Below are positions 18,747 to 25,744 of a stretch of 64,000 bases of DNA, piece after piece (position 1 is the stretch's first letter; each line of letters begins with the position of its first letter). Below the pieces are notes generated by a model. It did no database searches. It was not told the origin of the DNA and worked only from the letters and a program-made list of their open reading frames with translations. The position numbers and the translations under genes were made by a program. Where the stretch lies: assembly GCF_001761365.1 (NCBI RefSeq), contig NZ_CP017477.1, positions 1,672,501-1,736,500 on the forward strand, written 5' to 3'. Source of the DNA: Polaribacter vadi (lineage in GTDB: Bacteria; Bacteroidota; Bacteroidia; Flavobacteriales; Flavobacteriaceae).

Positions 18747-19433
18747 CTATACTTCTGCTAATTTTTGCAAAACGGATTCTTTATAACTTCTACTAATTGG
18801 TAATGCTTTTTGATTAATTTCTATAAATTCGTTTGTGTAAGAATCTATTTTTTTAAACGATATTATAAACGATCTATGAATTCTGATAAACTTTTTAGCC
18901 GGTAATTTTTCTTGTAAACTACTGATGGTTTCTCGAATAACAGTTGTTTTTTCTGTAGTAAAAATTTTAACGTAATCACTTAAACTTTCAATATATAAAA
19001 TACTATTAAAATCAATTTTTACCATTTTTCTATCTGCTCTTACAAACATAAAATCATTATCATTTTTTATGATTTCTGGTGTTGAAACTTTTTGAACTGC
19101 CTCCAAAAAACGATCAAAAGAAATTGGTTTTAATAAATAATCAACCACATTTAAATTAAAACCATCTACTGCATAATCTCTATAAGCTGTTGTAAAAATT
19201 ATTTGTCCTTTACTGTTGATGATTTTTGCCAAACTTAAACCGTTAATTTCTGGCATATTAATGTCTAAAAAAAACAAATCAGCCTTATGATCTTGCATAA
19301 ATACAATTGCTTCAGAAGCGTTTTTACAGCTTTCTAACAATTCTAAATTTGGAGATTTATCAATGTAAGATGCTATAATTTCTCTAGCCATTGGTTCATC
19401 ATCAACAATAACACATTTTAATTTATTCATCAT
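18747..19433 (-). CDS. LytTR-type response regulator
   Basis: 228 residues: CheY-like receiver (1-120) with acidic pair D11-D12, phospho-acceptor D57 in FFLDINMPE and LKPISFDRF lysine, followed by a LytTR DNA-binding domain (about 135-225, FVRADRKMVKIDFNSILYIE, IHRSFIISFKKI). The start overlaps the end of the histidine kinase gene by 4 nt, the classic coupled arrangement. The partner kinase is 19430-20479. Confidence 0.95.
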   Translation of the reverse strand: MMNKLKCVIVDDEPMAREIIASYIDKSPNLELLESCKNASEAIVFMQDHKADLFFLDINMPEINGLSLAKIINSKGQIIFTTAYRDYAVDGFNLNVVDYLLKPISFDRFLEAVQKVSTPEIIKNDNDFMFVRADRKMVKIDFNSILYIESLSDYVKIFTTEKTTVIRETISSLQEKLPAKKFIRIHRSFIISFKKIDSYTNEFIEINQKALPISRSYKESVLQKLAEV

Positions 19434-20479
19434 TTTTTTACAGGGATTTTCAAATTGACTTTAAACATTTTATCTTCATGTAAAATTTCTAGAAAATACT
19501 GTTTTTGATACAACATTTCTAATCGTTTTTGTATGTTTTCTAAACCAATTCCATTTTTAGAATTTTCTTTTTTTATTGATGAATTTTCAATCGTAAAATT
19601 CAATTCATTTTCATCTAATTTTAAATTGATATTCACTTTTACAACTCCATCAATTTGTGTTCCGTGTTTAAAAGCATTTTCTACAAATGGTAATAATAAC
19701 ATAGGTGAAATTTCAAAAGTATCAACAGTAATATTTTTATGAAAATTGATTTGTAAACTCTCTTGAAAGCGCGATTTTTCTAGAGAAATATAATCTTCTA
19801 TATGAGTAATTTCATCCTGTAAATGCACCAAAGGTTTATCTACTTGATATAAAATATAATCTAACAAGCTAGATAATTTTAAAATCATTTCTGGTGCTTG
19901 TTCAGATTTTCTCAAGGCAAAACCATACAAAGTATTTAATGTATTAAACAAAAAATGAGGATGAATTTGCATTTTTAAAAACTTCAACTCTTGTTCTTTT
20001 AGTTGCAATTGTGTTTGTAAAAACTTGTTTTCTAAAGTCTTTTTTTCTTCTAACGATTTAAAATTATGTTTTAGAATTTTGAATGAACTTGCTAAAACAA
20101 TAATTAACAAAACGCACACTAAAATTACACCTGAATTCTTGGTTAATCCTGGCATTTTTTGATATTCTAAATTATAAAAAAAGACAAAACCAAAAACTAC
20201 AGTCATTAATACAGCACAAACAATAAAAACACAGGCATAAAAAGTGTATAATGCAAAAAGTTTTTGTTTTTTGACAATTAAAAAATTTGGAATTAAATGA
20301 TATATAAATGCGTAAGAAGAAACTATTGAAATGAAACTTAATAATGTAGAAAACCAAAATATAAAGTTTTCGTTTTTAGAACCAACACTAAAAAAAATAT
20401 AGAAAAAGAACCAAACAACAAACCAAAAAAGAAGATGTAAAATTACTTTCTCTAAAATTTTAAATACATTTTTATGCAT
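19430..20479 (-). CDS. LytS/YehU-type sensor histidine kinase
   Basis: 349 residues. Four transmembrane helices in the first 135 residues without a recognisable extracytoplasmic domain, a coiled coil, then the His_kinase domain with phospho-acceptor H173 in QIHPHFLFNTLN and the N-box LLPFVENAFKHG; the G-box is GIGLENIQKRL. Probably senses a membrane or envelope state and phosphorylates the overlapping LytTR regulator. The target genes cannot be inferred. Confidence 0.94.
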   Translation of the reverse strand: MHKNVFKILEKVILHLLFWFVVWFFFYIFFSVGSKNENFIFWFSTLLSFISIVSSYAFIYHLIPNFLIVKKQKLFALYTFYACVFIVCAVLMTVVFGFVFFYNLEYQKMPGLTKNSGVILVCVLLIIVLASSFKILKHNFKSLEEKKTLENKFLQTQLQLKEQELKFLKMQIHPHFLFNTLNTLYGFALRKSEQAPEMILKLSSLLDYILYQVDKPLVHLQDEITHIEDYISLEKSRFQESLQINFHKNITVDTFEISPMLLLPFVENAFKHGTQIDGVVKVNINLKLDENELNFTIENSSIKKENSKNGIGLENIQKRLEMLYQKQYFLEILHEDKMFKVNLKIPVKK

Positions 20480-20684
20480 CTTGTAAATTAACTAATTTTT
20501 AAATTTCTTTCATGTAAAAATAGACGAAATACCAAATTAACAAGTGTTTCTGCAGTTTTTATAAAGAATCCTATAAAAATACGATATTTGTTAAAACCCA
20601 AACCAAATTAGTAATTGGTCGCTAATATAATTTTAGAAACTATGTATCAAATACTTTAGCAACATAATCTTAAAAACACATATT

Positions 20685-21023
20685 ATGAATTTTATTATGG
20701 ATGGTGGACCAATTTTTATGGTTCCTTTATTAGCTTTATTGATTGTTATTATTATTTTATTTGCAAAAGGATTAAAAAATAACACAGAAAAAACTCATAA
20801 ACTTATTAATTCTTTAGCGTTATTTTCCTTCGTGTTTGGAGTATTAGGTTTTGTAATTGGTATGTTAGGAGCTCTAGATGATATAGCTGAAATAGGAGGT
20901 GACATTGCACCTCAAGTTTTAGCAGGTGGATTTAAAGTTGGCCTACTTTCACCTACTTTTGGAATGGTGATTTTTTTAATAGGAAAATTGTTTACCATTA
21001 TTTTAACTTCGATGAAAAAGTAA
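20685..21023 (+). CDS. Short MotA/TolQ/ExbB-like channel protein
   Basis: 112 residues, three predicted transmembrane helices (MVPLLALLIVIIILFA, LALFSFVFGVLGFVIGMLG, SPTFGMVIFLIGKLF). The last two and the intervening IAPQVLAGGFKVGLLSPTFG resemble the proton-channel core of the MotA/TolQ/ExbB family, but the usual cytoplasmic domain is missing and no ExbD/TolR partner is adjacent. Small stand-alone versions are common in flavobacteria; function unproven. Confidence 0.8.
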   Translation: MNFIMDGGPIFMVPLLALLIVIIILFAKGLKNNTEKTHKLINSLALFSFVFGVLGFVIGMLGALDDIAEIGGDIAPQVLAGGFKVGLLSPTFGMVIFLIGKLFTIILTSMKK

Positions 21024-21044
21024 AATCAATTTATTCTTTTCATT

Positions 21045-21083
21045 AAAAAGCATCATTTCTAAAATTAGAACTGATGCTTTTTT
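21045..21083 (+). terminator. Terminator after the ExbB-like gene
   Basis: Long hairpin: outer stem AAAAAGCATCA (21045-21055) / TGATGCTTTTT (21072-21082), one mismatch, inner stem TTCTAA/TTAGAA, then a T-run that runs into the promoter of the next gene. Confidence 0.88.
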
Positions 21084-21101
21084 GTTTGTATTTTTGCAAA
21101 A

Positions 21102-21710
21102 ATGAAAATCAAAAAAGTTTTTTTATTGTTAAATGGCGAAACTCCAAATGAGGTTCCAGATATATCTAATTATGATATGATTTGTGCAACTGATGGCGCT
21201 TATCAATATTTAAAAAAACACAACATTTCACCTAATTTTATTGCTGGCGATTTCGATTCTTTACAAGGAATTCCAAAAGAAATTGAAGTGATAAAAACAC
21301 CCAATCAAAATTTTACAGACTTTGATAAAATATTACAAATTTTGTTTGATAAAGACTTTACACACATTGATGTTTTTGGCGCAAGTGGAAAAGAACAAGA
21401 TCATTTTTTAGGGAATTTACACACTGCAATTCAGTTTAAAGAAAAACTTAAACTTACGTTTATTGATAATCATAGTCGTTATTTTTTAGCTGATAAAAGC
21501 ACGAAAATTTCTGGTTGTAAAGACAAAATTGTTTCTTTAATTCCCTTTCCAAAAGCCACAAATATTAGAACAGAAGGTTTAGAATATCAATTAAATAAAG
21601 AAGATTTAGTTTTTGGAGAACGAATTGGAACCAGAAATAAAGGCGTTCAAGATACAGTTAAGGTTACTTTTGAAAATGGAGAATTGTTTATATTCATCAA
21701 CCATACATAA
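21102..21710 (+). CDS. thiN: Thiamine pyrophosphokinase
   Basis: 202 residues. Converts thiamine plus ATP to thiamine diphosphate. Motifs of the family are ATDGAYQYL, IAGDFDSL, the DHFLGNLH helix and the C-terminal beta domain with GTRNKGVQDTVKV. A TATTTTTG -7 element at 21089-21096 ends only 6 nt before the ATG, so the mRNA may be leaderless or carry a leader of one or two nucleotides. No TPP riboswitch is visible upstream. Confidence 0.92.
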   Translation: MKIKKVFLLLNGETPNEVPDISNYDMICATDGAYQYLKKHNISPNFIAGDFDSLQGIPKEIEVIKTPNQNFTDFDKILQILFDKDFTHIDVFGASGKEQDHFLGNLHTAIQFKEKLKLTFIDNHSRYFLADKSTKISGCKDKIVSLIPFPKATNIRTEGLEYQLNKEDLVFGERIGTRNKGVQDTVKVTFENGELFIFINHT

Positions 21711-21715
21711 AAAAT

Positions 21716-21952
21716 ATGAGTAGAAAAATAAAATTATTGTGGGATTTTAGAGGTCCTGATGCCAAAGAAACAGCAAAACATCACACGATTCATTTAAAAG
21801 AATTTGCAACTATTGAAAACTTGACTTTTCACGAAATTGACATCAAAGAAAATAACCCAATGTTCGTTTCTGCATTTATTACTGTTGATGAAAAAGACAT
21901 GAAAATTTACAGAGATGCTTTGAAACCTCAAAGAGGCGAAATTGCTGAATAA
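21716..21952 (+). CDS. Small conserved protein of unknown function
   Basis: 78 residues, no signal peptide or membrane span; sequence begins MSRKIKLLWDFRGPDAKETAKHH and ends IYRDALKPQRGEIAE. It starts 6 nt after the thiamine pyrophosphokinase stop and ends 12 nt before the next gene, so it is operonic. The His pair in KHHTIHL and regular alpha/beta pattern suggest a folded soluble domain. Function not recognised. Confidence 0.8.
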   Translation: MSRKIKLLWDFRGPDAKETAKHHTIHLKEFATIENLTFHEIDIKENNPMFVSAFITVDEKDMKIYRDALKPQRGEIAE

Positions 21953-21963
21953 AATCGAATACA

Positions 21964-22830
21964 ATGCAAACTACAAAACTGACTTCTAAAAGTATTCTAC
22001 CTTTAACCTGTTCAAGATCTGGAACTTGCTGTTTTGGAAAAGCAGTAATGTTAAATCCTTGGGAAATAGTTTGTTTTAGCAAAGCCAAAAAAATTTCATC
22101 TAGAGAATTTAGAGATTTGTATTCGGAATTTGGTGGAATTCAATTACGTTTTGATGGAAAAGAAGATAAAAAAGGGCAAAAATCTTGTAGCCAATATATT
22201 CCTGATTTTGGTTGTAGTGTTCACGAAGGTCGTCCTTTAGCTTGTAGATTATATCCTTTAGGTCGTCAAATTCAATTTGATAAAGCTCAGTATATTTTTG
22301 AAGGAACAACTTTTCCTTGTTTAACAGATTGTGCTGAAGTTTTGGAATTGCCAAAAATGTCTGTTGGTAATTATTTAAAAGGACAAAAAGCAGATCTGTT
22401 CGAAAAAGCGCAAGATGAATATTTAATTGTGATGCAAAATATTGCTGATATCGGTTTTGAGTTATTTTTAGATTCTGGTTTATCTGAATCTGGAGATACA
22501 GAAACTTTAAAAGCTTGGCGAAAACTAGGAAATGAAACTCCTGAAATAGTTGCACAAAAAATCGGCAAAGATTGGTTAGATGCTTTAATGATTCCAGAAA
22601 TTACGGATGAAATTGAAAACCCAGTAGTATTTGCAAAAAAACATAACGATTTACTTTTAGAAAAAGCTCAACAACAATTTGGAAGTCTACAAACCTTTGA
22701 AGAATTGCACAAAGCATCTGTTTTAATGATTGCAATTGCCCTACATTTAGCAAAAAGTTTAGGTGCAGACACCAAAGGAATTGCTGATCATTGGATTGAA
22801 ACTGCGAAAAGTTTTGGTGGCAAAGAATAA
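21964..22830 (+). CDS. YkgJ-family cysteine-cluster protein
   Basis: 288 residues. The N-terminal half has the YkgJ zinc- or iron-binding cysteine signature: C16 in LTCSRSG, C22-C23 in GTCCFGKAV, then KSCSQYIPDFGCSVHEGRP and ACRLYPLG. The C-terminal half is helical without known motifs. YkgJ proteins are proposed to bind Fe-S or zinc; catalytic function unknown. Last gene of the thiamine pyrophosphokinase operon. Confidence 0.85.
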   Translation: MQTTKLTSKSILPLTCSRSGTCCFGKAVMLNPWEIVCFSKAKKISSREFRDLYSEFGGIQLRFDGKEDKKGQKSCSQYIPDFGCSVHEGRPLACRLYPLGRQIQFDKAQYIFEGTTFPCLTDCAEVLELPKMSVGNYLKGQKADLFEKAQDEYLIVMQNIADIGFELFLDSGLSESGDTETLKAWRKLGNETPEIVAQKIGKDWLDALMIPEITDEIENPVVFAKKHNDLLLEKAQQQFGSLQTFEELHKASVLMIAIALHLAKSLGADTKGIADHWIETAKSFGGKE

Positions 22831-22852
22831 GAAATATAGAAAATAGTAATAA

Positions 22853-23407
22853 TTATTTCCACTTAATTCCACAACCAACACTAGGTTTCTGATTTTCTAA
22901 AAATGGTTTATTTTCTAATAAATTTTCTAGCGCATTTCTAAAATCAATTCCTGTTACTGGTTTTCCATTTCCAGGTCTAGAATCATCTAACTGTCCATGA
23001 TAAATGGCTTTTAAATTTTCATCAAAAGCATAAAAATCTGGAGTACAAGCAGCATCGTAACTTTTAGCTACTTCTTGAGTTTCATCATACAAATAAGGAA
23101 AAGGATACTTTTCATCTTTTGCCAATTGCTTCATGAATTGAGGTGCATCTTGTGGATAATTTTCAACATCATTCGCACTTATTGCAATAAAATTAATTCC
23201 TTTTTGTTGATACTCATTTGCCATTTTAACCAATTCAGCATTTACGTGAATTACAAAAGGACAATGATTACAAATGAACATAATAACCGTTCCTTTTTCA
23301 CCTTTTAATTGATGTAACGAATAGTTTTTATCATCAACAGTATTTAATAAAGTAAAATCTGGAGCTTTTGTTCCGTTTTTAAATTCGTTAGATTCTGCTC
23401 TTGCCAT
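22853..23407 (-). CDS. Thioredoxin-like protein of the AhpC/TSA family
   Basis: 184 residues, no signal peptide. Peroxiredoxin-like thioredoxin fold: GTKAPDFTLLNTVDDKNYSL, the redox site FICNHCPFVIHVN (two cysteines separated by two residues) and YPFPYLYDETQEVAKSYDAACTPDFYAFD with the cis-Pro loop. Proteins of this type usually annotated 'thioredoxin family protein, CPF motif' act as disulfide reductases or peroxidases in the cytoplasm; substrate unknown. Confidence 0.88.
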   Translation of the reverse strand: MARAESNEFKNGTKAPDFTLLNTVDDKNYSLHQLKGEKGTVIMFICNHCPFVIHVNAELVKMANEYQQKGINFIAISANDVENYPQDAPQFMKQLAKDEKYPFPYLYDETQEVAKSYDAACTPDFYAFDENLKAIYHGQLDDSRPGNGKPVTGIDFRNALENLLENKPFLENQKPSVGCGIKWK

Positions 23408-23424
23408 AATTTTTTTATTTTTAT

Positions 23425-23525
23425 TGTCATTTCGAAATGAGCTTTTTCAGCGATTGAGAAATCCCATAATGCAAGACCATAAAATTGAGCAACTTTATGT
23501 GATTTCTCCTAAAGTCGAAATGACA
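23425..23525. repeat. Intergenic palindromic repeat element (GTCATTTCGA type)
   Basis: TGTCATTTCGA (23425-23435) is the exact inverse complement of TCGAAATGACA (23515-23525). An inner pair, GAGAAATCCCATAA near 23456-23469 and TTATGTGATTTCTC near 23495-23508, is complementary with one mismatch. The 101-bp element fills the gap between two minus-strand genes. Copies with these same words (GTCATTTCGA..., GAGAAATC...) are scattered in many flavobacterial genomes, so it is probably a miniature mobile or REP-like unit. Confidence 0.65.
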
Positions 23526-23551
23526 AAACTGTATGTTATTTAATTAAAAAA

Positions 23552-24763
23552 CTACTCTTCTGCCAAAGCTTGGGCACAAATATAACCACCTGTCCAAGCA
23601 TTTTGAAAGTTAAAACCTCCTGTAACTGCATCAATATTTAAAACTTCACCTACAAAAAATAAGTTTTTGTGTTTTTTACTTTCAAAATTTTTAAAGTTGA
23701 TTTCCTTTAAATCAATTCCACCAGCAGTAACAAATTCGTCTTTAAACGTAGTTCTTCCATTGGCATTGTAAATTCCTTGGGTCAGTTCGTTTGCTAATTT
23801 TTCTAATTGCAAACTATTTAAATCTGCCCAATTTTGATTATTAGAAATCCCAGAAAACAAGACAAAACGTTCCCATAATCTTTTAGAAATTTCTGTAAAT
23901 GGCGATTTTAAAATAACTGTTTTACGTGGTTCCTTCTTTTTTAAGTTCAATAAAACATTCAATACTTTGTCAGTGGGTCTAGAAAGCCAATTAACCTCCA
24001 CATTATATTGATAATTTTTATCAGCCAAAATTCTTGCACCAAAAGCAGACAATTTTAAAACAGCTGGCCCACTCATTCCCCAATGTGTAATTAACAAAGG
24101 TCCTGAGGCTTCTAAATTTGTACCAACAATATTTACAGTGGCATTTGGCACAGAAGTTCCTAGCAAATCTACCAAACGTTTGTCGTTAATATTAAACGTA
24201 AATAAAGACGGAACAGGTTCTATGACAGAATGATCTAAAGTTTTACACAATTCCCAGACTTTCTTAGAACTTCCTGCAGCAATTACAACTTTATCAACTT
24301 CGAAAACTTCTTTTTTAGTAGTGATAATCCATTTGTCATCTTTTTGATGAACCTCATTTACACCACAATTAGTCATCACTTTAATTCCTAAATCGTCCAC
24401 AGATTTCTGAAAACAATCTATAATTGCTTGACTAGTATTTGCCTCTGGAAAAACACGATTATCACTTTCTATTTTTAACGGAACTCCTCTATCATCAAAC
24501 CATTCAAAAGTATCGCCAGTCATAAATTTATGAAAAGGACCTAATAATTCTTTTTCTCCTCTTGGATAAAATTTCACCAATTCTTTTGGCTCAAAACAAG
24601 CATGAGTAACATTGCATCTTCCACCTCCAGAAATTTTCACTTTCTGCAAAACATCTGTTCCTTTTTCTAGAATTGTAATCTCTAAATCTGGATTGTTTTC
24701 TTTTGCGTTTATGGCTGTAAAATATCCTGCAGCTCCACCACCAATAATTATTATTTTAGTCAT
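23552..24763 (-). CDS. HI0933/BaiN-family FAD-dependent oxidoreductase
   Basis: 403 residues. N-terminal dinucleotide-binding motif IIGGGAAGYFTAINA and the family-specific SGGGRCNVTHA loop, GGYICAQALAEE at the C terminus with GGFNFQNAWTGG, and VTAGGIDLKEINF. Soluble flavoproteins of this family reduce steroid-like or unknown substrates (BaiN in clostridia); the physiological substrate here is unknown. ATG at 24763 directly follows a repeat element. Confidence 0.93.
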   Translation of the reverse strand: MTKIIIIGGGAAGYFTAINAKENNPDLEITILEKGTDVLQKVKISGGGRCNVTHACFEPKELVKFYPRGEKELLGPFHKFMTGDTFEWFDDRGVPLKIESDNRVFPEANTSQAIIDCFQKSVDDLGIKVMTNCGVNEVHQKDDKWIITTKKEVFEVDKVVIAAGSSKKVWELCKTLDHSVIEPVPSLFTFNINDKRLVDLLGTSVPNATVNIVGTNLEASGPLLITHWGMSGPAVLKLSAFGARILADKNYQYNVEVNWLSRPTDKVLNVLLNLKKKEPRKTVILKSPFTEISKRLWERFVLFSGISNNQNWADLNSLQLEKLANELTQGIYNANGRTTFKDEFVTAGGIDLKEINFKNFESKKHKNLFFVGEVLNIDAVTGGFNFQNAWTGGYICAQALAEE

Positions 24764-24775
24764 ATTTTGTTTTTC

Positions 24776-24810
24776 AGACCTGACAGGTTTTAAGAACTTG
24801 TGAGGTCTTT
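24776..24810. repeat. Degenerate ACCTGACAGGTTTT-type palindrome
   Basis: AGACCTGACAGGTTTT (24776-24791) pairs imperfectly with AAGAACTTGTGAGGTCT (24792-24808), three mismatches, then TTTTT. It resembles a palindromic intergenic repeat found in many flavobacteria. It lies between two minus-strand genes, while the T-run is on the plus strand, so it is not the terminator of the upstream GYDIA kinase gene. Confidence 0.5.
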
Positions 24811-24817
24811 TTAATAA

Positions 24818-25744
24818 TTATAAAATCATCTCTGAATAAGAAATGACTGTTTTAAATCCTTTATTTTTAAAATAGTTTGGCGTTTCTTTATTTCCTGTAG
24901 CTAAAACAAAATCTCCTCCCCAAGCTCCCAAACTCTTTATTTCTCCAAAAAAATCTGAAAATAATTTCTCTTTTACTGGTTTCAGTTTAATAATATTGCT
25001 GATAATTTGTTCATGCTCAACAATTAATTTATTAAATTTTTCTATGGATGTTGCTTTTAAAAAATCATCAGAAATTTCTGAAATTCTTTTGATTTCTTTT
25101 CTAAAATCGTTTCCACTTTCTCTGAATTTTGCAATACCTTCTTTTGAATCTTGCTTCTGATTTAAATGCACAAAAAACAAGTTTTCTTTAAAAGTTGGAT
25201 CGAACTTTACTTGTTCTATAATTGGCTTTGTATTTTCTATTTGATAAAAAATTGGCGAATCATTTTGAGCACAAGCAATATCATAGCCACTTCCTTTAAA
25301 GGAATTCCATAATAATTGAAAAGCATCTACTTTTGCCCAACTTGCAATCGAGTTTATTAAAGTTGATGAACTCCCTAATCCCCAATCTCTAGGAAATGTT
25401 AACGTTGTTTTTACAACAAAACCATTTTCTGTATTTAAAAAATCGGGATTTAATCTTTTAGCTTCTTTTAAAATTTCTAATAAAGTTTCTGCAATAATTT
25501 CTGAGCTTCCTTCTTTATCAGCATTAAAAGAGCAATTTACCAAACGTAATTTTTTGAGATCAAAAACAGCTTCAAACCAACATTCGCCAGTATTTGTGAA
25601 ACTTCCCCAAATAATTTGAGGTTCTTTAATTTTCTCTACACTTAAATCTTGCCCAAATTTTGTTGGAATTGCCAATGATTTTGCGCCATCTAAAACAAGA
25701 TATTCTCCTGTTAATAATAATTTTCCGTTTGAATAATAATTCAT
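24818..25744 (-). CDS. GYDIA-family GHMP kinase, candidate phosphomevalonate kinase
   Basis: 308 residues. GHMP kinase with YSNGKLLLTGEYLVLDGA at the N terminus, the phosphate loop WGLGSSSTLINSIASWA and the GSGYDIACAQ segment that names the family. The start ATG overlaps the HMG-CoA reductase stop by one base (TAATG), a translational-coupling arrangement. With mevalonate kinase and the decarboxylase 6-8 kb away and no canonical phosphomevalonate kinase in the window, this enzyme is the natural candidate for the second phosphorylation. That is inference from context; the family has little biochemistry that I can recall. Confidence 0.88.
   Translation of the reverse strand: MNYYSNGKLLLTGEYLVLDGAKSLAIPTKFGQDLSVEKIKEPQIIWGSFTNTGECWFEAVFDLKKLRLVNCSFNADKEGSSEIIAETLLEILKEAKRLNPDFLNTENGFVVKTTLTFPRDWGLGSSSTLINSIASWAKVDAFQLLWNSFKGSGYDIACAQNDSPIFYQIENTKPIIEQVKFDPTFKENLFFVHLNQKQDSKEGIAKFRESGNDFRKEIKRISEISDDFLKATSIEKFNKLIVEHEQIISNIIKLKPVKEKLFSDFFGEIKSLGAWGGDFVLATGNKETPNYFKNKGFKTVISYSEMIL

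Noticed and set aside
22109..22555. 148-codon minus-strand frame inside the YkgJ-family gene
   Set aside because: The plus frame has a clear cysteine signature. The minus frame is rich in Phe, Leu, Tyr and Gln, typical of the antisense of AT-rich coding DNA.
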